Shown piece after piece: positions 8,622 to 17,719 of a stretch of DNA of 64,000 bases. Under the pieces are notes generated by a model. That model was not told the origin of the DNA, did no database searches, and was given only the letters and a program-made list of their open reading frames with translations. Position 1 is the first letter of the stretch. Each line of letters starts with the position of its first letter. This DNA comes from Lederbergia graminis (GTDB taxonomy: Bacteria > Bacillota > Bacilli > Bacillales > Bacillaceae_C). The stretch is taken from NCBI RefSeq assembly GCF_042655485.1, contig NZ_JBHSMC010000014.1, positions 62,001 through 126,000 of the forward strand. The letters run 5' to 3'. The position numbers and the translations under genes were made by a program.

Positions 8622-9488
8622 ATGGCTTCAAAATATGATTACATAACAGTTGATGCATACTATAGTTTAAAGTTCGATTTTTATCATATGGAGTATCACC
8701 AACATAATAGTTTCGAGTTAATGTATGTGGTGAATGGTGGATGCTATGTGGACGTGAAAGGTGATTCTAGCATTTTATCAAAAGGTGAATGTATTTTTAT
8801 TGATCGGAATATTCCTCATCGGTTAATTGTGAAGGAAGGTAATCCTTGTGAAATTATTAATGTTGAGTTTCGGTTCATCTCAAATGAAAAGCTAATGCTC
8901 AATTTTTCCGAGTTAATTAAACGGGTAGGAATAGTACGTGATTTATTTGTGGTACTTAAAGATTTTTTAGTGATAAAAGACAACGGTAAGCTGGATTATG
9001 CTCTAAAAGAGTTGATACTAGAATTAGAGATGAATAGTCCTCATCATAACTCTTATATCATTCATTTGTTATTAGCTAAAATGTTAATTGAATTGGCTCG
9101 TAGCTATGAGGGAGCGCACACCAGCATATCTTATGTACGAAAAGCACAAGAGTACATACAACATTATTTAGATGAGGACCCGAGCATAGTGGATGTAGCT
9201 AAACATGTCGGTATTCACAAATCTTATTTACAAAAGATATTCAAGCAGCAAGTACACTTAGGATTAGTGGAATATAAAAATCAGTTACGGATTAATAAAG
9301 CAAAACATTTGCTACGGAATTCTAAGCTCTCGATCATGGATATTGCCTTTGAAGTTGGTTTTAATAGTCGGCAGCATTTCTATTATGTTTTTGAAAAAAC
9401 ACAAGGTGTTAGTCCACGTGAGTATAGGGAAAAATATGCTTTTCTACAAGAAGTAGATACAGAAAGCTTTAAGTTTTTTAGGGAATAA
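8622..9488 (+). CDS. AraC-family regulator with cupin sensor domain
   Basis: 288 residues. The N-terminal sugar-sensing cupin half contains MEYHQHNSFELMYVVNG and LSKGECIFIDRNIPHRL. The C-terminal double HTH has DVAKHVGIHKSYLQKIFKQQ and IMDIAFEVGFNSRQHFYYVFEK. The ATG at 8622 follows GGAGGAG by 6 bases; an upstream TTG inside the SD is rejected. It probably controls the divergent alpha-galactosidase and itself in response to the sugar. Confidence 0.9.
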   Translation: MASKYDYITVDAYYSLKFDFYHMEYHQHNSFELMYVVNGGCYVDVKGDSSILSKGECIFIDRNIPHRLIVKEGNPCEIINVEFRFISNEKLMLNFSELIKRVGIVRDLFVVLKDFLVIKDNGKLDYALKELILELEMNSPHHNSYIIHLLLAKMLIELARSYEGAHTSISYVRKAQEYIQHYLDEDPSIVDVAKHVGIHKSYLQKIFKQQVHLGLVEYKNQLRINKAKHLLRNSKLSIMDIAFEVGFNSRQHFYYVFEKTQGVSPREYREKYAFLQEVDTESFKFFRE

Positions 9489-9686
9489 TTCAAAAAATCT
9501 TCCATGTAGATGCCTTTTATACGGACATCTATAAGACTTTCTTCTTATAGAAGGTGATAATTGCTAAGTTGATTCTCGGCCTTTCTAACCAATTTACATG
9601 TATCTAATCGAAAAGCGCTAGGCAGTAGCGTATACTTTACAAAAGTTAATGATAAATTCAAAGATAATGTAAATGGGAGGGATTAG

Positions 9687-11651
9687 ATGAAGAGTTTTCT
9701 ACGCAAGCTCGGCAAATTCCTTTTATTTGTTGTAACCTTTTTGGCAATTTGCGCAACAATTATCATTGCGTGGAATTGGGGTAATCGATTATATGATGAT
9801 TATAAACTAGGAAAATACTTAAAGTCCTTGCCCGAGGACCCTACAATTTCAACAGATATGATGGTTGAACTACATGGAGATGAAAAAATCGGCAAGGACA
9901 AAATGACGATCAAGGAAAAAGTAGAAGCCGGTTTAAATCCATATAAGCTGGATACTTCAGGTAATGGGATTTCAGATTGGGATGCCATTCATACGTACAA
10001 AACAGATCCTAAGAAATTTTCAACTGCTGATGATGGTATTAGTGATTTGGCCAAAATTAAGGAAGGTCTAGATCCAACAAAACCAATAAAGAAGAAAGAT
10101 ATTGAGAATTTTACAATAGAGAATGAAGAATTAGCAGTGGCCATACATACGAATGATTTGAATGTAAAATACCATACTTTTATTGAACCTTATGATCACG
10201 CTGAACTTAACGCAATTTATGAGCCAGTTCGCCAACCTGTTCAATTTTTTAATTTTAAAGGTGAGGTACAGCTATCCTTACCGGAAGATGTGAAAAACAA
10301 AGAGCGGTTGAAAGCTTATTATTTTGATTTTAATAATGAAGATTTTGTGGAGATTAAGAAACAACATATTAAGGGAAACACAATATATGCAACAATTAAT
10401 GATTCTTTTCCAGTTTACATACTGGATCCTGATACGTATGAACGGATAGAAAAATACTATTACTTTCGGGTTTCCGGCTTCCACTTTAGCCGCATCGTTT
10501 CCGGATATGATCATAAAGTATTTATTTTCAAGCGATCATGGCGTGATAGTGATCAGTTTGTAGAGGACAAATATGAACATGAAGAATATGGAATTACAGA
10601 GTTATCGATTGGGAAAATTGGTCCGATTTCCGCAAAGTTTCTTGATGGAGTTTTTGCATTATTAGATAAAATCTTTAAGCCGCTTGATAACGTAGATGGA
10701 ACGTTGAAGGATGTACTTCTTGATTATGGAACTGTAATGGGAACTCCGGAATATGTGAAAAAGTATGCGATGCCATGGTTATTTGATGAGGAGTTTAATC
10801 AAGAAGAGGTGTATTCTGCAAAAGTAATTGATACTGGATTTCTTTCGAATCAACATGCATTTCGATTTGGAAATATGTTGACACCACTTGGTGATGGTGG
10901 GATATGTGCAGGGATTGTTCGTGTAATTGAGCGTATTTTTAACCAGGAGGAGATTGAGAAACAGTTATCTTATAAACCAGAGACGTTAAAATCATGGTTA
11001 CGTGAATACTTATTAGGAGCAGGCTACAAATCTTTATCTTATGATTTAGAGCCGCAGATCGATAAGTACCCATTTTTAGAAGATCGTTATCTATATTCGT
11101 ATCGTTTCACAGACGAGGAAATAAAGCATATTGGAGTAAAGAAATTCGTAGATGATATTATCATTGACCCGAGTTCCATATCTGATCCAGATAGTACGCT
11201 TGTGAAAATGTTAGAAACACAGTGGATATATGCAAACGAGTTTATTAATTATAAAACGAAACCATATGATTCAGCCAACATATCCATTTTAGACGAAGTA
11301 GAAGAAGCGCTTGCGAATGGGAATATAGTATATGCCTCGTTGCACAAAGAGTCTGGTGGCCATGCAGTGAACGTTTATAAAATGGAATATGATAAATTTG
11401 ATCCTGACTTAATTAGGCTCTATGTATATGATTCTAATTTTCCTTATGGACGTTTAAAAGAGGAACAAAAAAGAGAACTGTTTATGAATATTTATAAGCG
11501 GAAAAAGACTACAACAGAGGGTGTAGAGGAGTATTTTGAGTTTGATTACACACCATTTGCAAGGCAGCGGAAAAATTACTCTTATAACAATGTAGAACAA
11601 AATCATGAGATCCGTTTTTTCCTAAATGATCAAGCGTTGAAAGGAGAATAG
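9687..11651 (+). CDS. Membrane-anchored protein with papain-like Cys/His pair and Ca-binding-type repeats
   Basis: 654 residues. A basic N terminus and one helix (10-28) anchor an external body. Residues 88-132 resemble thrombospondin type-3/EF-hand-like loops (DTSGNGISDWDAI, STADDGISDLAKI, then GLDPTKP). The C-terminal third has GDGGICAGIVRVI (Cys407), ESGGHAVNVYKM (His559) and VYDSNFP (Asp582/Asn584), in the order and spacing of papain/C39-like cysteine peptidases. I do not recognise the family by name; peptidase function is inferred. GGGAGG precedes the ATG. It appears to be a single-gene unit ending in a terminator. Confidence 0.7.
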   Translation: MKSFLRKLGKFLLFVVTFLAICATIIIAWNWGNRLYDDYKLGKYLKSLPEDPTISTDMMVELHGDEKIGKDKMTIKEKVEAGLNPYKLDTSGNGISDWDAIHTYKTDPKKFSTADDGISDLAKIKEGLDPTKPIKKKDIENFTIENEELAVAIHTNDLNVKYHTFIEPYDHAELNAIYEPVRQPVQFFNFKGEVQLSLPEDVKNKERLKAYYFDFNNEDFVEIKKQHIKGNTIYATINDSFPVYILDPDTYERIEKYYYFRVSGFHFSRIVSGYDHKVFIFKRSWRDSDQFVEDKYEHEEYGITELSIGKIGPISAKFLDGVFALLDKIFKPLDNVDGTLKDVLLDYGTVMGTPEYVKKYAMPWLFDEEFNQEEVYSAKVIDTGFLSNQHAFRFGNMLTPLGDGGICAGIVRVIERIFNQEEIEKQLSYKPETLKSWLREYLLGAGYKSLSYDLEPQIDKYPFLEDRYLYSYRFTDEEIKHIGVKKFVDDIIIDPSSISDPDSTLVKMLETQWIYANEFINYKTKPYDSANISILDEVEEALANGNIVYASLHKESGGHAVNVYKMEYDKFDPDLIRLYVYDSNFPYGRLKEEQKRELFMNIYKRKKTTTEGVEEYFEFDYTPFARQRKNYSYNNVEQNHEIRFFLNDQALKGE

Positions 11652-11680
11652 GGGAGGGCAATAAGCCATCCCCTATTTTT
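11647..11680. terminator. Bidirectional terminator
   Basis: A hairpin AATAGGGGAGGGC / GCCATCCCCTATT with one internal mismatch, followed by TTTTT on the plus strand. It serves the convergent genes ending at 11651 and 11679. Confidence 0.75.
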
Positions 11681-12227
11681 ATATTTCTTGCGCCTCTTCA
11701 TAGAAAGATTGTAACGATATGCGAAAATTATTAATAAATTCTACGTGTAAATTGTGGTATAGGATTTCCTTCTCTTTCTTTGAATGTTGGGAGCTCGTCA
11801 GTTCAACGATCATGTCTTCAATGGTTAACCAGCTTTTGATATTCATTTTTAAGAAGTCCTTAGCATACTTGGAATAATTTTCTTCAAACGCTAGTTCCAG
11901 CATCGTATTTCTAGCGCTCTTTACCTCTTTCAACATTTCTTCCAGATCAGAAGCTTTTATCTTCACAGCATCCTTACTCGTTAACCATTCTTGTTCATAT
12001 ACTGGTAGAACATATTGTAAACGGTGGGATGCTAAGTCACGTGTACTTCCGATATTATTAATTTCTTTAAAGTTATGTAAGTCTTCCATAAACTCCTCAA
12101 CTATTACATCATCAGCATTATAAGCAAATGTCTTATTCTCCCCAAACATTGAATGTGGATATAACCAAATAACTGTCAATAAACAAAGTACAACTACACC
12201 AAAACTAATGAGTGTACTCTTTTTCAA
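11679..12227 (-). CDS. Hypothetical protein with N-terminal membrane anchor
   Basis: 182 residues. One N-terminal hydrophobic helix (STLISFGVVVLCLLTVIWLY) is followed by a soluble, mostly helical, acidic domain rich in Glu, Lys and Asp. There is no Cys lipobox. No domain is recognised. The TTG start at 12227 is supported by GGGGGG 7 bases upstream. It is convergent with the papain-like gene; a functional link is not shown. Confidence 0.65.
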   Translation of the reverse strand: MKKSTLISFGVVVLCLLTVIWLYPHSMFGENKTFAYNADDVIVEEFMEDLHNFKEINNIGSTRDLASHRLQYVLPVYEQEWLTSKDAVKIKASDLEEMLKEVKSARNTMLELAFEENYSKYAKDFLKMNIKSWLTIEDMIVELTSSQHSKKEKEILYHNLHVEFINNFRISLQSFYEEAQEI

Positions 12228-12410
12228 AAGATAACCCCCCTATGGAATTTATTACCTAATTACATTATACAAAGGTAGAAATAGCTTTAAAAGAAAATTT
12301 GTCATTTTTTTCTGATTTTTCACTCGGCTAATCAGCTTGTTTCGATAATATTTTTCCTGGTGTAGAGGAAAGATAATTAGGAAGTACATTTGTTGGTTTG
12401 ATAAATAATA

Positions 12411-12442
12411 GGCACCAAAACGATAAGTATCGTTTCAGTACC
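12411..12442 (-). terminator. Terminator of the TetR-type gene
   Basis: A 14-bp stem (read on the plus strand, GGCACCAAAACGAT and ATCGTTTCAGTACC) with G-U pairs and a 4-base loop lies just past the minus-strand stop at 12449. Confidence 0.6.
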
Positions 12443-12448
12443 CTATTT

Positions 12449-13282
12449 TTACAGTTTAAAATAACTACGAAGTAAATATGTTATCCATTTACAATGTGGG
12501 TGATTTCTTATATTTTCTAGTAATCCATTTACTAATACGGGAGCTAGTGTCGGGCTTGACACTTCTTGTTTTAAGAGGATTAGGGATTCTTTTTCAATAG
12601 ACATATCCATTTCTTCCAGTTTTTGATCTATCATTTCCAGTATATCTTTTTTCGTTAACTCTACTTCATTTACTTGTTTTTTATATGCTTGATAAAATTC
12701 ATGTGAAATAAAAGGGATTGTCATATGCTTTGCTATTAAATTTGTTTTCTCTACTAAAGATTGGACAAGCAATGGGATATCCATCTGAAAATTATAGTAG
12801 AAAAATAACTCAGAATACATCCCCATAAATTTTTTTATACAATAGCCTAGATCGTATTTAATTTCTTGAGTTTCTTCTCCATATAGACGTTCTATCATGG
12901 ATAGAATGATTTCATCGAATAATCTATCGAAATAACGTATTTTTTCAATAAACTCTTCGTTAAAAGATTGGATTTGTTCTTTAATAAAAACTTTTGCAAA
13001 ATCAGAGTGCTGTAGGAAAAAGCTATATGAAGTATAATAAAAATCATATAAAAGTTCGTCTGTGTTTGAGTTTTTGACCACATAGTCAATATCGGATGTG
13101 AACTGCATCATAAACTGATTAATTAATGCCATTATCAATTCATCCTTAGACTTAAAAGAAAGATAAAAGGCTCCTTTAGATATGCCGCAATGTTCTGTGA
13201 TTTGTTGTACAGATGTTGCTTCAAATCCTTGCTTGGCAAACAGTTCTAATGCTTTCTCCATAATTAATTGTTTCTTTACCAT
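12449..13282 (-). CDS. TetR-family repressor (YerO-like) beside the SwrC-type pump
   Basis: 277 residues. The N-terminal HTH holds ALELFAKQGFEATSVQQITEHCGISKGAFYLSFKSK-type residues; the C-terminal ligand domain is long, with an Asp/Glu/Lys-rich extension. GGGAG lies 8 bases before the ATG at 13282; a TTG at 13297 is rejected. It is divergent from the swrC-like gene, as yerO is next to swrC in B. subtilis, and a palindromic operator lies between them. It likely represses the pump until an amphiphile binds. Confidence 0.9.
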   Translation of the reverse strand: MVKKQLIMEKALELFAKQGFEATSVQQITEHCGISKGAFYLSFKSKDELIMALINQFMMQFTSDIDYVVKNSNTDELLYDFYYTSYSFFLQHSDFAKVFIKEQIQSFNEEFIEKIRYFDRLFDEIILSMIERLYGEETQEIKYDLGYCIKKFMGMYSELFFYYNFQMDIPLLVQSLVEKTNLIAKHMTIPFISHEFYQAYKKQVNEVELTKKDILEMIDQKLEEMDMSIEKESLILLKQEVSSPTLAPVLVNGLLENIRNHPHCKWITYLLRSYFKL

Positions 13283-13306
13283 ATTTTTCGCTCCCAATTC
13301 TAATCA

Positions 13307-13335
13307 TTGACAAATGACTAATTAGTCATTAGTAT
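13307..13335 (+). promoter_or_regulatory. swrC promoter with TetR operator in the spacer
   Basis: TTGACA (13307-13312), a 17-bp spacer and TAGTAT (13330-13335). The spacer is almost filled by the perfect 18-bp palindrome AATGACTAA/TTAGTCATT (13313-13330). Repressor bound there would block RNA polymerase. Predicted transcription starts near 13342, so the ATG at 13342 would have no leader. Confidence 0.75.
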
Positions 13336-13377
13336 AGGATAATGAGTTTATTAAGTCAATTAGGGGTAGGTGTAATA

Positions 13378-16300
13378 GTGAAAGGTTTAGTTAACTTTGT
13401 ACTGAAGAATAAATTAGCAGTTTGGTTACTTACGATTATTATTACGGCATCTGGTATATATTCTGGTACACAAATGAAAACAGAAACGATTCCAGATATT
13501 TCGATACCGTATTTAATGGTAATGGGTGTATATCCAGGAGCAACTCCTGAGCAAGTAATGGAGGATGTCTCCATGCCGTTAGAGAAAGCGGCAGAGAATC
13601 TTGAACATGTAAAAGCAGTCTATTCTAATTCATATTCTAATATGTCTAGTATCCAAGTTGAATATGAATATGGAATTAATATGGATGAGGCAAAACGAGA
13701 ACTACAATCTGCCTTAGATAATGTGACGCTTCCTGAGGGCGCACAGGAACCAATGATCACAGCAATTAGCATGAACATGATGCCAGTTGTTGCATTGAGT
13801 GTAAGTAGTGAGACAGAAGATATTGTCGAATTAACTTCGACAGTTGAGGATGTCATTTTACCAAAGCTTCAAAAGATTGATGGTGTTGCATCTGCAACGA
13901 TTACAGGTCAGCATATTGAAGAAATAGAACTAACGTATAATGAGGCGAAAATGGCCGAGCTTGATATCACAGAAGATACTGTGAAACAAATGATTCAAGC
14001 GAGTGACTTAGCTGTTTCTTTAGGTCTTTACGAATTTGAAGAAGGAGAACAAGCTGTAGCGATTGACGGCAAGTTCATGACAGAAGATGAATTAAGAGGA
14101 ATGCTTATCCCTGTCACACCTTCTGAAACAAATCCAACGCCATTTGTGCCACTAAGTGAAATTGCTACAGTAGAAGTAGTAGGTAAGGTACAATCTGTAT
14201 CTCGGACAAATGGTAGTGATGCAATTGCGATTCAAATAGTTAAAGGACAACAAGCTAATACAGTAGATGTTGTGAATAGCGTAAAAGAGTTAATTGAAGA
14301 AGAAGAGAAAAATATTGACGGGCTTGTTATCGATGTTTCGCTTGACCAAGGTGAGCCTATCGAAGAATCAATTGGAACAATGGTGGAAAAGGCGCTATTT
14401 GGTGGTCTGATTGCTGTATTGATTATCCTTTTGTTCCTACGTGATTTTAAATCCACGATTATTTCAATAGTATCCATCCCGGTATCTGTCTTTATGGCAT
14501 TCTTGTTATTGAACTGGTTGGATATAACATTAAATATGATGACGCTTGGTGCAGTAACCGTAGCTATTGGACGGGTAATTGATGACTCGATCGTCGTTGT
14601 TGAAAATATTTATCGACGGCTGCATTTAAAAGAAGAGAAATTAAATGGTCGCGCACTAATTCGTGAAGCAACGATTGAAATGTTTAGACCGATTTTATCT
14701 TCTACATTAGTAACGGTAGCGGTATTTGCTCCACTAATTTTCGTAGGTGGAATGGTTGGAGAATTGTTCGTTCCGTTCGCATTAACAATGACATTTGCGT
14801 TAGGTGCATCATTATTAGTTGCGATTACAGTTGTGCCGGCTTTATCGCACACATTATTTAAAAAGAAATTATATGGTAAAAAGGAAGAAAGCCAACATAA
14901 AGAGGTTGGAAAACTTGCTACATGGTACAAAGGTATACTGAAATGGACCTTAAACCATAAAATTATCACTTCTACTATAGCAGTTGTAATGTTAGTAGGA
15001 AGCTTGGCATTAACGCCATTGATCGGTTTTAGTTTCTTAGGTAGTGAAGAAGAAAAAGTTATGTACTTAACGTACACACCTGCTACTGGAGAACTAATGG
15101 AAGATACGCTAGCAAATGTTACTGCTGTTGAAGAAGAATTGTTGAAGAGAAAGGACATTGATATCCTTCAACTTTCGATTACTGACAGTGACAATGCAGA
15201 TATGATGACAGCGATGATGGGTGGAGGATCTGGTGGTGCACTTATGTACGTCATCTTTGATCCAGAAATGGAAAATTTCCCTGAAGTCCGAGATGAAATT
15301 GAAGAGTATGTATTCAACATTGGCCAATCTGGTGAGTGGAAGAGTCAAGACTTTAGCTCGATGGGAATGTCTTCAAACGAATTAAGCTATACGTTCTACA
15401 GTGAAGATTTAAATAAACTAAATGAAGCTGTAACAATGGTTGAAGATGTGATGAAAGAGAATAAAGGATTAGAGGATGTTTCTTCTAGTGCTGAAGATGC
15501 TTACGTTGAATACACATTCAAAGTAGAACAAGATCAATTGCTTCAATATGGATTAACAGCTGGTCAACTTGTAATGATGTTAAATCCAATGGAGTCAAAA
15601 GAAGTATTAACAACAATTGAAAAAGATGGAAATGCACTAGAAGTTATTGTACAGCAAGAACAAGCTGCTCAACCTAAGTCTATTGATGATATTTTGGCAA
15701 CACAAATACCGACAGCACTTGGTACGACAATGCCACTTTCTGAATTAGTCACAGTAGAGAAGGGAACAACTTTAAACACACTTGCTCGTAGTAAAGGTGA
15801 GTATTATGCAACAGTTTCAGGAACAATCCTTGGTAGCGATATATCAAAAGCGACATCTGAAGTAGATAAAGCGATTGATGAATTAGATTTACCTAAAGGT
15901 GTTACAGTGGGTGTTGCTGGGGTAGCTGCAGACATGCAAGAAACGTTTACACAGCTTGGTGTTGCGATGATTGCTGCAGTAGCAATTGTATACTTCATTC
16001 TTGTAGTTACATTTGGAGAAGGAGTTGCACCATTCTCGATCCTATTCTCCTTGCCATTTGCAGTAATTGGTTCATTTGTAGGCTTATTGATTGCTGGGGA
16101 AACAATCTCCGTACAAGTAATGATGGGACTATTGATGTTAATTGGTATTATCGTTACAAACGCAATCGTACTCGTAGACCGTATTGTACGTATGGAGCGC
16201 GAAGGCTTAACAATGCGTGAAGCTGTATTGGAAGCAGGAGCTACACGTCTACGTCCAATCTTAATGACAGCAATTGCAACAATTGGAGCTTTAGTTCCAC

Positions 16301-16467
16301 TTGCATTAGGAAATGGCGGCGGTGGTATGATCTCTAAGGGTCTTGCCATTACAGTTATCGGTGGTCTAGCAAGCTCTACATTACTAACGCTAATTATCGT
16401 ACCAATCGTATACGAAATCCTTTCAAAAATGTTCAAGAAAAACCGAAAAGAAGTAATAGAAAATTAA
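13378..16467 (+). CDS. swrC: SwrC (YerP)-type RND efflux transporter
   Basis: About 1029 residues with RND layout: one helix, a large external loop, a six-helix bundle, then the repeat. Signatures are FVLKNKLAVWLL at the start, SRTNGSDAIAIQIVK, FLRDFKSTIISIVSIPVS and GRVIDDSIVVVENIYRR. SwrC exports surfactin and other amphiphiles in B. subtilis. The GTG at 13378, preceded by AGGTG, is chosen over the ATG at 13342 because the promoter puts the transcript start near 13342 and the family starts close to NFVLKNK. It is divergent from its TetR regulator. Confidence 0.93.
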   Translation: MKGLVNFVLKNKLAVWLLTIIITASGIYSGTQMKTETIPDISIPYLMVMGVYPGATPEQVMEDVSMPLEKAAENLEHVKAVYSNSYSNMSSIQVEYEYGINMDEAKRELQSALDNVTLPEGAQEPMITAISMNMMPVVALSVSSETEDIVELTSTVEDVILPKLQKIDGVASATITGQHIEEIELTYNEAKMAELDITEDTVKQMIQASDLAVSLGLYEFEEGEQAVAIDGKFMTEDELRGMLIPVTPSETNPTPFVPLSEIATVEVVGKVQSVSRTNGSDAIAIQIVKGQQANTVDVVNSVKELIEEEEKNIDGLVIDVSLDQGEPIEESIGTMVEKALFGGLIAVLIILLFLRDFKSTIISIVSIPVSVFMAFLLLNWLDITLNMMTLGAVTVAIGRVIDDSIVVVENIYRRLHLKEEKLNGRALIREATIEMFRPILSSTLVTVAVFAPLIFVGGMVGELFVPFALTMTFALGASLLVAITVVPALSHTLFKKKLYGKKEESQHKEVGKLATWYKGILKWTLNHKIITSTIAVVMLVGSLALTPLIGFSFLGSEEEKVMYLTYTPATGELMEDTLANVTAVEEELLKRKDIDILQLSITDSDNADMMTAMMGGGSGGALMYVIFDPEMENFPEVRDEIEEYVFNIGQSGEWKSQDFSSMGMSSNELSYTFYSEDLNKLNEAVTMVEDVMKENKGLEDVSSSAEDAYVEYTFKVEQDQLLQYGLTAGQLVMMLNPMESKEVLTTIEKDGNALEVIVQQEQAAQPKSIDDILATQIPTALGTTMPLSELVTVEKGTTLNTLARSKGEYYATVSGTILGSDISKATSEVDKAIDELDLPKGVTVGVAGVAADMQETFTQLGVAMIAAVAIVYFILVVTFGEGVAPFSILFSLPFAVIGSFVGLLIAGETISVQVMMGLLMLIGIIVTNAIVLVDRIVRMEREGLTMREAVLEAGATRLRPILMTAIATIGALVPLALGNGGGGMISKGLAITVIGGLASSTLLTLIIVPIVYEILSKMFKKNRKEVIEN

Positions 16468-16472
16468 AAAAA

Positions 16473-16507
16473 CCTCCCTGCAAGCACCAACTTGCAGGGA
16501 GGTTTTT
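16473..16507 (+). terminator. Strong terminator after swrC
   Basis: A perfect 12-bp stem CCTCCCTGCAAG / CTTGCAGGGAGG with a 6-base loop and a TTTTT tail. Confidence 0.93.
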
Positions 16508-16516
16508 GGTTTGTTG

Positions 16517-16624
16517 GGTGCCAGGCACCCGAACAATTCAAAATCGTTTGAGTGCCTGGCACCCATTCAATTCAAAACAATTGGAATCGTTCTGGTGCCA
16601 GGCACCGGATCAGGCACCGGATCA
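16517..16624. repeat. GGTGCC palindrome cluster with 12-bp tandem duplication
   Basis: Palindromes lie at 16517-16529, 16552-16563 and 16594-16606 with (GA)ACAATTC spacers, between two convergent genes. At the right edge GGCACCGGATCA is repeated in tandem (16601-16612 and 16613-16624). The last three bases of the second unit are the stop codon of the minus-strand reductase. Confidence 0.88.
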
Positions 16625-17569
16625 ATTTGAGAGTATTTCTTCGATTTGTTGTAGGGTATCATTGTTTAGTTTTACCCCGGAAGCTTTGACGTTTTCCTCG
16701 AGTTGTTCAGGACGGCTTGCTCCAACGAGTGCACTTGCAACGTTTGGTTGTCGTAGGATCCAAGCTAAAGCTAGTTGGGATAGAGTTAAGTTTTCATTCT
16801 CTGCAATTGTTTTTAGGTTTTCCACCTTATCAAGGTTTCTTTCATTTAGAACACCATGAAGGTTTCCAAGGTTCTGTTGAGCTGCACGACTACCTTCTGG
16901 AGCGGCTTCTCCCTTCTTATACTTACCAGTAAGCACACCTTGTGCCAATGGAGAAAATACAACTTGTCCAATCCCATGCTTTTCACTAACAGGGATAACT
17001 TCCTTTTCTATGTAGCGTTGTAACATACTATAATTTGGTTGATTCACCACGATGCGGTCTAGTAATTTTTTATCAGCTAGATGGACTGCTTCTGAAATTT
17101 GCTCGGCTGTCCATTCACTAACACCGATATAAAGGACTTTTCCTTGTCTGACGAGATCATCTAGTGCACGCAATGTTTCATCCAGAGGTGTTTCCTTATG
17201 AAAGCGGTGGCAATAGTAGATATCCACATAGTCAGTTCCAAGTCTTTTTAAGCTTGCATGACATTGTTCCATTATATGTTTACGAGAAAGACCAGAATCG
17301 TTAGGGCCATCTCCCATTTGTCCGAATACCTTAGTAGCTAAAACATATGAGCTTCTATCATACTTACTAAGAGCTTTTCCAACTACTTTTTCTGCTTCTC
17401 CACGCATATACACATTCGCAGTGTCGAAGAAGTTAATTCCGAGTTCATAAGCTTTATCGATGGAAGCAGTAGCTTTCTGTTCCTCTACATATCCTGCATA
17501 TGTTAACCAACTTCCAAGACTTATTTCACTTACTTTTAGGCCAGTATTTCCGAGACGACGATACTCCAT
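16622..17569 (-). CDS. Aldo/keto reductase (Kv-beta/YccK-type)
   Basis: 315 residues starting MEYRRLGNTGLKVSEISLGS. AKR catalytic residues are visible: Asp and Tyr in FFDTANVYMRGEAE, Lys in LATKVFG and His in YYCHRFH. The NADPH-binding end has ASALVGASRPEQLEENVKAS. By family it reduces aldehydes with NADPH; the substrate is unknown. AAAGGAG lies 8 bases before the ATG at 17569, so the TTG at 17590 is rejected. Its stop codon lies in a short tandem duplication next to a palindromic repeat. Confidence 0.9.
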   Translation of the reverse strand: MEYRRLGNTGLKVSEISLGSWLTYAGYVEEQKATASIDKAYELGINFFDTANVYMRGEAEKVVGKALSKYDRSSYVLATKVFGQMGDGPNDSGLSRKHIMEQCHASLKRLGTDYVDIYYCHRFHKETPLDETLRALDDLVRQGKVLYIGVSEWTAEQISEAVHLADKKLLDRIVVNQPNYSMLQRYIEKEVIPVSEKHGIGQVVFSPLAQGVLTGKYKKGEAAPEGSRAAQQNLGNLHGVLNERNLDKVENLKTIAENENLTLSQLALAWILRQPNVASALVGASRPEQLEENVKASGVKLNNDTLQQIEEILSN

Positions 17570-17719
17570 TCTAACAGCTCCTTTTTCCAAAAAAATACTA
17601 TACTAATACTTTACCATTTTTTCGGAGATTTTCTGAAAAAATAATTAGGCAAATATCGACATGTCCTGCAAATAATTTATAGTATGATAAATGGAAGAAC
17701 ATTAAAGGGTGTGGGAGCA

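Noticed and set aside
9590..9640. cre-like sequence near GAAAAGCGCTAGGC
   Set aside because: Too many departures from the CcpA consensus, and the downstream gene is not a sugar gene.
14610..16436. Long antisense ORFs (182 and 210 codons) opposite swrC
   Set aside because: They have no SD, their composition (Ser/Thr/Ile/Pro-rich) is that of a mirrored coding frame, and the plus-strand frame encodes an unmistakable RND pump.
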